A DNA stretch of 35,673 nt from Catenovulum agarivorans YM01 (GTDB taxonomy: Bacteria > Pseudomonadota > Gammaproteobacteria > Enterobacterales > Alteromonadaceae): positions 1 to 35,673 of the forward strand of contig NZ_JH767539.1 of the NCBI RefSeq assembly GCF_000281085.1. The letters are read 5' to 3'. How positions within the stretch are numbered: the first letter of the stretch is position 1; the number at the start of each line of letters is the position of its first letter. A model generated the notes under the pieces. It worked only from the letters and a program-made list of their open reading frames with translations. It did no database searches and was not told the DNA's origin. The position numbers were made by a program, and so were the translations under genes. Below are positions 15,776-24,735 of this stretch, piece after piece.

Positions 15776-16858
15776 GTGAGTAATATGAGTAGCCCAGACT
15801 TAGAAATAGAATGGATTAGTTTAGAAAATGCTTCAGACATAACCGGCGCGTCACTGGCTATCATTCAAGACACAATTCGAAAGTATCAAGGCAATCCACT
15901 GGCTTTGCGTTGTCAAAGCATAGACGGCGAAATGTACGTGGATAAAAAGCAAATTATCAATTTATTTCCTGCATCCGCGAGTGCCGTTGAAAAAGAAAAA
16001 ATACCTGGAACCCTATTCCGTTGGTTTGATGATTTGCGCAGAGCATATGAAACCAGTATGAACACTATGTTTAAACGTGTTGAACAAGTAAAAGATCAAC
16101 ACAAATTAGACGTAGAAACTCAGTACAAATTGCACATAAAAATGCTCGAAAAAAAGCATCAGCAACAACTTAAACAATTTGCTGTGCACTACAAACAAAT
16201 GATGGTGCAAAACAAACAAGCGATGCAAAAATTGGAGCAAGACACTGAGTTTTACCAACAACAAATTACCGCGCAGCAAGCTACCATAGCCAAACTAAAC
16301 TCTCGCTACGATGCTGTTATTCTCGCTCTAAAAGAAAAAGAACAACTGGCTGAAAAAGACATTACACCGTCACAAGTCGCATTACAGCAAGCACAACATA
16401 TGGCGGAGTCTGATACTGAGGCAGCAGAAAAAGAAGCAGTAGAGCAAGAGTCAATTGAAACACCTTTGCCTACGGCGCATGAAACACATGTGACAATTGA
16501 AAAAACGGCTTCATCAAACAAGAATCAAGACATTGAAAAAATTCTTAACCAAGCTTTTGCCGCACGTAACGATAAAGATGTAAATCTAGCAGCAGAGTTA
16601 TTTACTCAAGCGGCTTATTTAGGTAATGAAAAAGCCATGGGCGCACTGGGCAGGTGCTATTGTATCGGTGAAGGTGTTGAAAAGAGTTTAGAGCAAGGCC
16701 TTGCTTGGTTGCACCTAGCAGCAGAATTTAATTTTGAACCAGCACAAATTAAAATAAACCAAGCAAAAAGTAAAACGCCTGAAGCGTTAGAAAAAGCCAT
16801 ACAATTAGCTGATGCGTTAGCAATTCAAATTAAACTTAAGCAGTCTGAACAAAAATGA
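15776..16858 (+). CDS. HTH-like, coiled-coil and Sel1-repeat protein
   Basis: About 360 residues. Residues ~13-65 resemble a MerR/excisionase-type helix-turn-helix (ISLENASDITGAS, GEMYVDKKQIINLF). Residues ~90-190 are a long Lys/Gln-rich coiled coil. An acidic low-complexity linker (~200-245) follows, then one or two Sel1-type repeats (AAYLGNEKAMGALGRCYCIG, GLAWLHLAAEF). Sel1 repeats are protein-protein scaffolds, common in signalling clusters. The listed start is GTG; an in-frame ATG at 15785 is equally plausible, since neither has a good ribosome site. It ends in ATGA, overlapping the PilZ-like gene. The function is unknown; a partner role with the CheW-like protein is inferred from position. 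Confidence 0.65.
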   Translation: MSNMSSPDLEIEWISLENASDITGASLAIIQDTIRKYQGNPLALRCQSIDGEMYVDKKQIINLFPASASAVEKEKIPGTLFRWFDDLRRAYETSMNTMFKRVEQVKDQHKLDVETQYKLHIKMLEKKHQQQLKQFAVHYKQMMVQNKQAMQKLEQDTEFYQQQITAQQATIAKLNSRYDAVILALKEKEQLAEKDITPSQVALQQAQHMAESDTEAAEKEAVEQESIETPLPTAHETHVTIEKTASSNKNQDIEKILNQAFAARNDKDVNLAAELFTQAAYLGNEKAMGALGRCYCIGEGVEKSLEQGLAWLHLAAEFNFEPAQIKINQAKSKTPEALEKAIQLADALAIQIKLKQSEQK

Positions 16859-17451
16859 ACTTAGCAGATAAAAAACAACTATTTGATGCATTTTTTACCT
16901 TACCTTTTGGGGTAAAAATTAATTTAGAGATGTTAGCCGATACAGCTGAATTAACAGAAGCAAATTTAGAGGCTGAAATCCCCTACCCATTTAGATTGGC
17001 AACCGAATTAAATCGATTAGATGCACACAACGCATTTATGAGCAAAGGCCAGCAGTTATCAAGTGATGTGGCTCGTGTACTTGAAGTACAAAATAAAAAA
17101 ATCGACTTGATGTTGTCGTATTTATTGATGCAAGAAGACAAGCAAAAACATAGATATGTTACAGATAGGTTTGGCGCGGGTGGTTTAACCTTAACAACTG
17201 AACAAAACTGGCAACTTGGTGACAAATTTAAGTTAAAAATATTTATGCCAGAAGAAGCTTGTGCCGTATACTGCTACGCGGAAATTATTGCGGAAAATGA
17301 TGCAGATTCAGGCAAGGTTTTTGACGTGGTTTATAGCGTAATTCGCGATGAAGACAGAGAAGTTTTAGTACGTATGGCACTGCATCAACAAAGCAAACAA
17401 CTTAGGCAAATTGCGCTTGAACGCGCTAACCAACCGAACGAGAAAGAATGA
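16855..17451 (+). CDS. Degenerate PilZ-domain protein
   Basis: 198 residues. The N-terminal half is helical. Residues ~98-185 fold like a PilZ barrel (RYVTDRFGAGGLTLT, GDKFKLKIFMP, VYCYAEIIAEN, then a helix ending in ALHQQSKQLRQ). Canonical PilZ domains bind c-di-GMP through RxxxR and (D/N)xSxxG. Here the equivalents are R100/R105 with one extra residue between, and D104-x-F-x-x-G with Ser replaced by Phe, so direct c-di-GMP binding is doubtful. It is joined by 4-base overlaps to the Sel1 gene before and the agmatine deiminase gene after, which implies translational coupling. A diguanylate cyclase gene lies 2 kb downstream. Confidence 0.65.
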   Translation: MNLADKKQLFDAFFTLPFGVKINLEMLADTAELTEANLEAEIPYPFRLATELNRLDAHNAFMSKGQQLSSDVARVLEVQNKKIDLMLSYLLMQEDKQKHRYVTDRFGAGGLTLTTEQNWQLGDKFKLKIFMPEEACAVYCYAEIIAENDADSGKVFDVVYSVIRDEDREVLVRMALHQQSKQLRQIALERANQPNEKE

Positions 17452-18485
17452 ATAAGTTTTACCTACCTGCTGAGTGGTACGTACAAGATGCGGTTATGTT
17501 AACTTGGCCGCATGAACAAACAGACTGGCAGCATATTATTAAACAAGTTGAGCCTGTTTATATAGAAATAAGCAAACACATTACAACAAGACAAGATTTA
17601 GTGATTGTTTGTGATAATGAACAACTACAAGAGTCTGTCAGCCAGCTTCTCCAACAAAACAACATTGATTTACACAAAGTGCATTTTGTTGTTTGTCCAA
17701 CCGATGATACTTGGGCAAGAGACCACGGACCTATCACATTAGTGAATGACCAAGGACAAACACTCGCGCTTGATTATGTGTTTAATGGTTGGGGCAATAA
17801 GTTTGCAGCAGCAAAGGATAATCAAATCAACCAGCATGTTTTTGCCAAATTCAACGTAAATAATAAACCACAAGATTTTGTCTTAGAAGGTGGTGGCATT
17901 GAAGTTGATGGTGAAGGTTGTTTGATGGTGACGTCTGAATGTTTGTTAAATCCAAACCGCAATCCTGACAGCTCACAAGCGCAAATTGAACAACAATTGA
18001 TGGAAAGTTTTGGTTGCACAAAAACACTCTGGTTAGACTTCGGTGCGTTAGACGGTGACGATACCGACGCACACATAGATACTCTTGCTCGTTTTGCGCC
18101 TAATAACAGCATAGTTTACCAAGGTTGCGATAATAGCGAAGACAGCCATTACGCAGGCTTAACACAAATGCAAACCCAGCTTAGCCAGTTTACCAACGCA
18201 CAGGGTCAAGCATACAAACTTTATCAATTGCCATGGCCAAGCGCGCAATTTAGTCAAGAAGGTGATCGTTTACCAGCAACTTATGCTAACTTTTTAATTA
18301 TCAATGGTGCGGTATTATTGCCTGTTTATGGTGTTGAACAAGATCAGCAGGCCGTTGATGTGATGCGGCAAGCATTTGCTGGATATGAAATCATACCAAT
18401 TAACTGCCGTCCCATTATTGAGCAATTTGGTAGTTTGCACTGTATCACAATGCAATTACCGAAAGGTTTTTTTCAACAAGCTTAA
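17448..18485 (+). CDS. aguA: Agmatine deiminase
   Basis: 345 residues, the usual length. It converts agmatine to N-carbamoylputrescine and ammonia in the cytoplasm. Family motifs are all present: DDTWARDHGP (residues 86-95), EGGGIEVDG, the TDAHID segment with His209, and the C-terminal GSLHC with catalytic Cys332. Together with the next gene it forms the two-step route from arginine-derived agmatine to putrescine. Its start overlaps the PilZ-like stop (ATGA), an unusual partner, and the amidase starts 13 bases after its stop. Confidence 0.97.
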   Translation: MNKFYLPAEWYVQDAVMLTWPHEQTDWQHIIKQVEPVYIEISKHITTRQDLVIVCDNEQLQESVSQLLQQNNIDLHKVHFVVCPTDDTWARDHGPITLVNDQGQTLALDYVFNGWGNKFAAAKDNQINQHVFAKFNVNNKPQDFVLEGGGIEVDGEGCLMVTSECLLNPNRNPDSSQAQIEQQLMESFGCTKTLWLDFGALDGDDTDAHIDTLARFAPNNSIVYQGCDNSEDSHYAGLTQMQTQLSQFTNAQGQAYKLYQLPWPSAQFSQEGDRLPATYANFLIINGAVLLPVYGVEQDQQAVDVMRQAFAGYEIIPINCRPIIEQFGSLHCITMQLPKGFFQQA

Positions 18486-18498
18486 ACAGAATTAAATT

Positions 18499-19383
18499 AT
18501 GAAAAATTTAAAAGTAGCCTTAATTCAACACAGCAATAGTTCAGACGTTGCACACAATTTAGCGAAAAGTATTGAAGGCATTAAAGAAGCGGCCAGCAAA
18601 GGTGCAAAATTAGTGGTTTTGCAAGAGTTGCATCGTTCTTTGTACTTTTGCCAAACAGAAGACGTTGATATGTTTGATTTGGCCGAGACAATTCCAGGGC
18701 CAACGACAGACGCACTTTCAGCAGTCGCTAAAGAATGTGGAGTGGTGATCGTCAGTTCATTATTTGAGAAGCGCGCAGCAGGCTTATATCATAATACCGC
18801 AGTTGTATTAGAAGCAGACGGTACTATTGCAGGTAAATACCGCAAGATGCATATCCCTGACGATCCGGGCTTTTACGAAAAGTTCTACTTCACTCCTGGT
18901 GATATGGGCTTTCAACCAATACAAACTAGTGTTGGCAAACTCGGAGTATTAGTTTGTTGGGATCAATGGTTCCCAGAAGGAGCACGCTTAATGGCAATGG
19001 CTGGCGCCGAACTGCTAATTTATCCGACGGCAATTGGTTGGGACCCGCGCGATGAGCAAGACGAACAACAACGTCAACTAGACGCTTGGGTTATTGTACA
19101 AAGAGCACATGCTGTAGCAAATGGTGTACCTGTTCTCAGTTGTAATCGTGTTGGCCATGAAGCAGACCCAACAGAAAGTAGTGATGGCATATTGTTCTGG
19201 GGTAATAGTTTTGTTGCAGGTCCACAAGGTGAAATTCTCGCACACGCAGACAGCCAACAAGAAGAGATTTTATTCGCTGAAGTTGACTTAAATCGTAGTG
19301 AAAATGTTCGCCGTATTTGGCCGTATTTACGTGATAGACGTATCGACCACTATCAAGACCTGACAAAAATTTACCGCGACTAA
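18499..19383 (+). CDS. aguB: N-carbamoylputrescine amidase
   Basis: 294 residues, a nitrilase-superfamily amidase that hydrolyses N-carbamoylputrescine to putrescine, CO2 and ammonia. The catalytic triad is Glu43 (LQELHRS), Lys116 (YRKMHIPDDP) and Cys153 (VCWDQWFPEGAR). The KMHIPDDPGFYEKFYFTPGD stretch is characteristic of this subgroup. It follows aguA by 13 bases and is the last gene of the operon, with a strong terminator 28 bases after the stop. Confidence 0.97.
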   Translation: MKNLKVALIQHSNSSDVAHNLAKSIEGIKEAASKGAKLVVLQELHRSLYFCQTEDVDMFDLAETIPGPTTDALSAVAKECGVVIVSSLFEKRAAGLYHNTAVVLEADGTIAGKYRKMHIPDDPGFYEKFYFTPGDMGFQPIQTSVGKLGVLVCWDQWFPEGARLMAMAGAELLIYPTAIGWDPRDEQDEQQRQLDAWVIVQRAHAVANGVPVLSCNRVGHEADPTESSDGILFWGNSFVAGPQGEILAHADSQQEEILFAEVDLNRSENVRRIWPYLRDRRIDHYQDLTKIYRD

Positions 19384-19410
19384 TCCGCGAGTCGCTAACA
19401 GATCTAACGA

Positions 19411-19448
19411 GGAAAACAAGTGGTAAGCGCTTGTTTTCCACATTTTTT
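19411..19448 (+). terminator. Rho-independent terminator of the CheW-like/agu operon
   Basis: A perfect 10-bp stem, GGAAAACAAG (19411-19420) with CTTGTTTTCC (19430-19439), closes a 9-base loop and is followed within four bases by six T residues. It separates the operon from the diguanylate cyclase gene, so that gene has its own promoter. Confidence 0.85.
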
Positions 19449-19512
19449 CACAAAATTCCCTTTAATTGTCTAACTGACTTTACCTTTGTCCAATCTGGTC
19501 TAATGTTATTAA

Positions 19513-19581
19513 TATACCAAGTTAGTTGAAGATACGAGCATTTAGCTTTGCCCTTCGGGAGCTTCAATTAGTTTAGGTATA
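19513..19581. repeat. Palindromic intergenic repeat with nested CCCTTCGGG hairpin
   Basis: Outer arms TATACCAAGTTAGTTGAAG and CTTCAATTAGTTTAGGTATA pair over about 19 bases; most differences would be G-U wobbles in RNA, with one inserted base. An inner CCC-TTC-GGG hairpin lies between. It sits 45 bases upstream of the diguanylate cyclase ATG, so it is either in the leader or beside the promoter. Its form suggests a dispersed repeat, and the motif CCCTTCGGG recurs inside the larger element at 31505-31769. Confidence 0.6.
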
Positions 19582-19625
19582 AATTTACTTTAGAGAGAAT
19601 TGCCGGATAGCTCAAGGTATAAATT

Positions 19626-21239
19626 ATGGCTCAGTTGCGACAATTAAATAAAAGCAAATGGTTTTGGTGTTCAATTGTCATTTTCGCTGGGTCTATTGGC
19701 CTGCTGCAATTTTTTGTCGAAAGTGAACTAGTCGATTCACACCAACGGCAGTTAGAGAAAATCGCCAAGCTCAACATTACTATATTTAACCAAATTTACG
19801 TAGAAGAATTAGAGCCGGCGTATCACGAAACCCAACAAATATTCTATCAAGGTCGCCAGGCAGATCTCCAAGTAACAATATTGGATGAGCAAAGCAATGT
19901 AATAGTACACTCACCTGTTCACTGGAGTGAGATAAATCAACTTCAACAGCAAAACAGATTCCCTGAAATTCAACGTCTAACAACCGAAGAAAAAGTCTAT
20001 CTAGACCGTACGGACCCCAACACCAACCAAATAAACTACTATTTTTCAAAAAAGTTCCAGTCGCCTGACAACAAGGATTATATTATTCGTATTGCAGTAC
20101 CGAAAAAAACCTTTAGCACAGTGCTAAACAACTTTCGTATGCAGATAGCTGTATTTATTATTGTATTTACCTCATTCTATTGGCTTAGCCACAACTTAGA
20201 ACGCCGAAATATATTAAAACTCGCTAGCCAACATAATTTAGATTTAAAACGAAAAATTGCCCAAACCGCCAATAACTACATAGAACTGCAAAATGCCAGC
20301 TCTTGTCTCGCCGTAGCTAACTCTGCAGACGAAGCGGTAAACATTAGCCAACAATTACTTAAAAATATCTTTGACGGTACCTATTCAGCAATAGAGCTGG
20401 CTGACAACATAGGTAAAGGTGATTCGATTCATTGTTGGGCAATTAGGACAGGTCATAGCTACAGTGCCACCAGCCCACAAAGCTATTGCCAGCACGCCAT
20501 CGGACCGTTAAAAAAGTATAACTGCAACAACCATTTATGTTACCCGCTACTGGCAGAAGGAAAAACTTTTGGTGTGTTAACTATAATGTTTGGTCAAGAT
20601 AAAAACCAAATGGTTAAACAAGAGCACGAAATACAATTTGAATTTATCGCGCAAAATTTAGCGTTAAATCTAGCAAGGATAGAACTTAAAGATAAACTCA
20701 ATAAAAAAGCTAACACAGATCCATTAACGCATTTATGGAACCGACGCTACTTTTTTACCCATTTGAATTATTGGCGACAAAATCGAGAGAATGTAGATAA
20801 GTCAGCTGCTATTTTAATGGTGGATGTTGACTATTTCAAAGAAGTTAACGACACCTTGGGCCACGATGCAGGTGATGAAGCGCTAAAAATTATCGCTCAA
20901 GCGTTAAACAAAAACACCCGGGACAAAGATGTGGTCGCTCGAATTGGCGGGGAAGAATTTGCAATATTTTGTGAAAACATTGAAGTTGAACAAGCAACCT
21001 TAATGTTTTCTCGCATCAGCAAGTTTCTGGAAGAAAACCCACTGCGCGATCAACGTACAATTACTATTTCTATGGGCGTCGCGTTTTACCCCAATATTCC
21101 AATTGAAGGCGATGAGTTGATACGTCAAGCAGATAAAGCTTTGTATGTAGCAAAAGAGCGCGGACGCGATCAAATATGCTTTGCCCCATCAACTAAAGCT
21201 GTCCGCGATGTGCAAGCGACATCAACTCGTAAAACCTAG
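19626..21239 (+). CDS. Membrane diguanylate cyclase with periplasmic and GAF domains
   Basis: 537 residues. There are membrane helices at about 11-31 and 171-189 with a ~140-residue periplasmic domain between. A cytoplasmic GAF-type domain (~215-345) has cysteines C270, C288, C300 and C305 and the CYPLLAEGKTFGVL motif. The GGDEF domain (~360-520) has an intact GGEEF active site (441-445) and an RDKD inhibitory site (432-435) five residues before it, so it should make c-di-GMP and be product-inhibited. AAGG lies 8 bases before the ATG. The periplasmic domain has no recognised ligand motif. It follows a polyamine operon that contains a PilZ-like gene, which suggests a shared signalling theme. 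Confidence 0.92.
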   Translation: MAQLRQLNKSKWFWCSIVIFAGSIGLLQFFVESELVDSHQRQLEKIAKLNITIFNQIYVEELEPAYHETQQIFYQGRQADLQVTILDEQSNVIVHSPVHWSEINQLQQQNRFPEIQRLTTEEKVYLDRTDPNTNQINYYFSKKFQSPDNKDYIIRIAVPKKTFSTVLNNFRMQIAVFIIVFTSFYWLSHNLERRNILKLASQHNLDLKRKIAQTANNYIELQNASSCLAVANSADEAVNISQQLLKNIFDGTYSAIELADNIGKGDSIHCWAIRTGHSYSATSPQSYCQHAIGPLKKYNCNNHLCYPLLAEGKTFGVLTIMFGQDKNQMVKQEHEIQFEFIAQNLALNLARIELKDKLNKKANTDPLTHLWNRRYFFTHLNYWRQNRENVDKSAAILMVDVDYFKEVNDTLGHDAGDEALKIIAQALNKNTRDKDVVARIGGEEFAIFCENIEVEQATLMFSRISKFLEENPLRDQRTITISMGVAFYPNIPIEGDELIRQADKALYVAKERGRDQICFAPSTKAVRDVQATSTRKT

Positions 21240-21259
21240 TTTGCACCTAGACTTTAAAT

Positions 21260-22507
21260 TTACGGATGCCCTATCACTCTAGCAGGCTCAACTTTGCTTG
21301 CCTTGATGGCCGGGTATATAGTTGAAACTATCGACAATAACAAGGCTACAGCAAGCGTTAAAATCACATCAGTCCAAATGAGCTGCGTCGGTAAAAAGTC
21401 AATAAAATAAATATCACCGGATAAAAACTTACTGCCTAATACTGATTCAATAGCAGCGAAAATATTGCCTAAGTACAAGGCTCCAAATATGCCAAAAGCA
21501 CAACCAAACAGAGTGCCAGTTACACCAGAAATCAAACCTTGAAAGATAAAAATTTGCACTATTTTGTGGTTTGGCATACCCATAGTTTTATAAATTGCAA
21601 TGTCACCACGCTTTTCGTTTACCGCCATAACTAAGGTAGAGACGATATTAAAACAGGCTACTGCAATCACCAAGGTCAGTACTATATACATAACACTGCG
21701 CACTAACTGTATGTCATGGTAGATATGGCCGAACTGGTGAGTCCAATCTTGGATATATACATAAACGGGCAAAGTAAAACCAATTTGACGAGCCAAAGTA
21801 GGTGCATTAAACACATCACCAATTTTTAACCGAATGCCCTGTACTCCGTCTTGCCAACCAGACATTTCTGCCGCTTGTGATAAATGCACGTAACCCAATA
21901 GATGATCTAATTGGCCGTTCGACTTAAACACACCAACTAAGGGTATGCGCGTCAGTTTAGGCGGTTTAATCCGAGTACCAGAGTCGAGCTGTGGCACTAA
22001 AATTTCTACCCAATCACCAGTTTCAAGGCCGAGTGCATCCGCCAGTGCCGAGCCTAAAATCAAACCATCTTGTTGTTGAAAAGCTAATGCAGTTTCTGGC
22101 GAAACATAGTCTGTTAACGACGAAACCGCCTTTTCCGCTTGCCAATCTATGCCACGTATTTCAACCGGTTTGAGTTCAGCGCCATTTTGAATAAGCGCGC
22201 CCAAAGTAATAAAAGGCGCAACAGCTTCTACCTGTTCACTGGTTTGCATGATTTGTTTTTTTAATGCCTGCCAGTCATTTATTCCTGTATTATCAACAGC
22301 CGTATATTCGACATGTGGAATGACCGACAGTAAACGCGTTTTTAACTCACGTTCAAAGCCATTCATAACAGATAACACCCAAATCAACACACATACACCT
22401 AATGCAATACCAACTACAGATGAGGCTGAGATAAAACGAATAAAACCGTTTTGTTTACGGCTACGTGCGTATCTAAATCCAATAAACTTGGCTAATGAAC
22501 TAAACAT
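21260..22507 (-). CDS. lolE: Lipoprotein-releasing ABC permease LolE
   Basis: About 415 residues. An N-terminal membrane helix follows [20 protein letters not shown], and [20 protein letters not shown] is the Lol permease hallmark. A large periplasmic domain (~50-270) follows, then three C-terminal membrane helices with an [20 protein letters not shown] loop. With LolC and LolD it extracts outer-membrane lipoproteins from the inner membrane and passes them to LolA. ATG 22507 (MFSSLAKF) matches the length of family N-termini; a TTG at 22531 would add eight residues. The chosen start overlaps the lolD end by 8 bases. Assignment as LolE and not LolC rests on gene order C-D-E. Confidence 0.88.
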   Translation of the reverse strand: MFSSLAKFIGFRYARSRKQNGFIRFISASSVVGIALGVCVLIWVLSVMNGFERELKTRLLSVIPHVEYTAVDNTGINDWQALKKQIMQTSEQVEAVAPFITLGALIQNGAELKPVEIRGIDWQAEKAVSSLTDYVSPETALAFQQQDGLILGSALADALGLETGDWVEILVPQLDSGTRIKPPKLTRIPLVGVFKSNGQLDHLLGYVHLSQAAEMSGWQDGVQGIRLKIGDVFNAPTLARQIGFTLPVYVYIQDWTHQFGHIYHDIQLVRSVMYIVLTLVIAVACFNIVSTLVMAVNEKRGDIAIYKTMGMPNHKIVQIFIFQGLISGVTGTLFGCAFGIFGALYLGNIFAAIESVLGSKFLSGDIYFIDFLPTQLIWTDVILTLAVALLLSIVSTIYPAIKASKVEPARVIGHP

Positions 22508-23204
22508 TTTGTTGTGCCAACCCTTGTTCAATTTCGCCTTTAACTAAGCGATATTGTTTATCCATTCTGGCTGCAAGTGCTAAATCATGCGTTACAAAAA
22601 CAAATGAAGTCGACAAGTTAGCTTTTAGCTCATCAATTAGTTTAAAGATGCTTTGTGCGTTTTCAGCGTCCAAATTTCCGGTAGGCTCATCCGCCAAAAC
22701 AATTTTTGGTTGATTAACAATAGCGCGTGCAATCGCCACACGCTGGCGCTCACCACCCGATAACGCCGAAGGGAAATGCGCCTGTCTATGCGTTAAACCA
22801 ACTAGCTCCAACATATCCTGCGCTTTTTTCAGAGCCTGATTACGCTTTTCACCCGCAATTAATAACGGCATAGCGACATTTTCTACTGCACTAAACTCAG
22901 CTAATAAATGATGAAACTGGTAAACGAAGCCTAGCGACTGATTGCGAAACTCTGCTTGTTGATTAGCCGACAATTTATGAATATTCGTGCCTTGGTAAGT
23001 TACCTGACCAGAAGTTGGAAAATCGAGTGCACCCATAATATGTAACAAGGTACTTTTACCAGAACCAGAAGAACCGACAATCGCTACATGTTCGGCGCTG
23101 TTTATCGTTAAATCAACGCCTTTTAATACACTAACTTTATTCTCACCATCTACATAAGTTTTAGTTAAATTTTCGCACTGCATTACAATGTTTGAATTAG
23201 TCAT
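22500..23204 (-). CDS. lolD: Lipoprotein-releasing ATPase LolD
   Basis: 234 residues, an ABC ATPase with Walker [10 protein letters not shown], signature [15 protein letters not shown], Walker [10 protein letters not shown] and switch VFVTHD. The [17 protein letters not shown] segment after the Q-loop is typical of LolD/FtsE-type ATPases. It powers the LolC/LolE permease. It overlaps lolC by 8 bases at its start and lolE at its end, so the three subunits are translated as a coupled set. Confidence 0.95.
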   Translation of the reverse strand: MTNSNIVMQCENLTKTYVDGENKVSVLKGVDLTINSAEHVAIVGSSGSGKSTLLHIMGALDFPTSGQVTYQGTNIHKLSANQQAEFRNQSLGFVYQFHHLLAEFSAVENVAMPLLIAGEKRNQALKKAQDMLELVGLTHRQAHFPSALSGGERQRVAIARAIVNQPKIVLADEPTGNLDAENAQSIFKLIDELKANLSTSFVFVTHDLALAARMDKQYRLVKGEIEQGLAQQNV

Positions 23205-24426
23205 GTTTTAAAATCTCGGCTGGTTGCATTTTTGCTGCGGTCAACGCTGGATAAATAGTCGCCAAAAAACTCATTAAAATAGCTGATATAGCGGTCAGTA
23301 GCACTTGTTGGGCTTCGATAACAATAGGTAAACCTGTACTGTCGTAGGCAGGGTTAACCATAATATGAATACCCAGCAATTGCATAATTTGATTCAAATA
23401 TATGCACAATAACAAGCCAAAAATGGTGCCGATAATCGCGCCACCTACGCCTTTATACATGCCTTGAAAAATAAAGATATTCACTATGTCTTGATTGGTC
23501 ATGCCCATGGTTTTAAGTGAAGCAATTTCAGATTTTTTATCATTGACCAACATGACCAGAGCAGAAACAATATTGAAGGTGGCTACGGCAATAATTAACG
23601 CAAGCATCAACCACATGATGTTCTTTTCCATTTTAACCGCTTGGAATAACTGCCCTTGAGTTTGCCGCCAATCCACTATGTTCAAGTCTGTTTCTAGCTG
23701 CTGTAATTGGCTAACAACTTCATCAACAGCAAAAGCGTTATCTAAATAAATCCTATAAGTCGAAATTTGCCCAAGGGGTTTACGTAACATACGGTTTAAA
23801 TCATGCACATTAACAATAGCAACAGACGCATCAACATCAGAGCCTGCATCAAAAATACCGGCAACCACAAATTTACGCTGCACAGGCATACGCCCCATGG
23901 GTGTATAAATACTTTTTTCAGCGAGCATAATACGTACTTTGTCGCCCACTCTAACATTTAAGCGAGTGGCTAATTGCTGGCCCAATACCAGTTGGAATGT
24001 ACCTGGAATAAGTGCAGTGTAATCACCAATCAGCATGCTTTTAGCAATAATTGACAGTGCTTTGGCATCTTCAGGTTCAATACCTTGCACACTGATTGCT
24101 TTCATATGATTGCTTGATTGAATTAACCCAGAAGTTTGGGTAAACGGCGTACTACCAACAACATGCTCAAAAGTAGCTATAGATTGCTGAATATCTGTTG
24201 AATGGTTTTCTGTTGTTTGTTCAATCACTATATGAGGGATCACCCCTAAGATGCGATTTTTTAATTCACTTTCAAAGCCATTCATCACTGATAATACAGT
24301 TATCAGCGCCATTACACCTAAACCTATGCCAGCAACAGAAAAAAAGGTAATGAAAGAAACAAAACCACTGTTACTTTTACTTTGACTGTACCTGAGCGCA
24401 ATAAAAAAACGATTAGCTTTAAACAA
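23197..24426 (-). CDS. lolC: Lipoprotein-releasing ABC permease LolC
   Basis: About 409 residues with the same plan as LolE: one N-terminal membrane helix, [20 protein letters not shown], a periplasmic domain, and three C-terminal helices with an [20 protein letters not shown] loop. The frame is open from a TTG at 24462, but TTG 24426 gives [13 protein letters not shown], which places the conserved I-x-L-R-Y at residue 9 exactly as in E. coli LolC, so I prefer it. Neither start has a good Shine-Dalgarno. It is the first gene of the lolCDE operon and is divergent from nhaB across a 273-base AT-rich gap in which I see no clear regulatory site. Confidence 0.88.
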   Translation of the reverse strand: MFKANRFFIALRYSQSKSNSGFVSFITFFSVAGIGLGVMALITVLSVMNGFESELKNRILGVIPHIVIEQTTENHSTDIQQSIATFEHVVGSTPFTQTSGLIQSSNHMKAISVQGIEPEDAKALSIIAKSMLIGDYTALIPGTFQLVLGQQLATRLNVRVGDKVRIMLAEKSIYTPMGRMPVQRKFVVAGIFDAGSDVDASVAIVNVHDLNRMLRKPLGQISTYRIYLDNAFAVDEVVSQLQQLETDLNIVDWRQTQGQLFQAVKMEKNIMWLMLALIIAVATFNIVSALVMLVNDKKSEIASLKTMGMTNQDIVNIFIFQGMYKGVGGAIIGTIFGLLLCIYLNQIMQLLGIHIMVNPAYDSTGLPIVIEAQQVLLTAISAILMSFLATIYPALTAAKMQPAEILKHD

Positions 24427-24735
24427 TTGTATTTCAGCTTTTATAAGAAATTTTATGGTCAAGCACTATACTGAAACTTGCCAGAGTTTCAATTAATTAT
24501 CCTACTCTTAGAGCTAAATCAATATCCGTCCTACTCAAGTGCATTTCCCTTTATCAAAATGTTAACTTTTTATGAAATCAAGTTTAAAAAACATATAAAA
24601 AAGTAAAATAAAGAATATTTTTTCACTGAATGGTTGCTATTTAAGCCAATTTCTATTTTAATCTCGCCGCGAATTTTTATTCACCATAATGGAATATATT
24701 TTTAAATCACACACCTTCTATGAGGAATAAAGCAC

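Noticed and set aside
24463-24735. A sodium- or NhaR-type regulatory site in the lolC-nhaB divergent gap
   Set aside because: The gap is AT-rich with several near-matches to -10 boxes, but no palindrome or clear promoter pair stands out.
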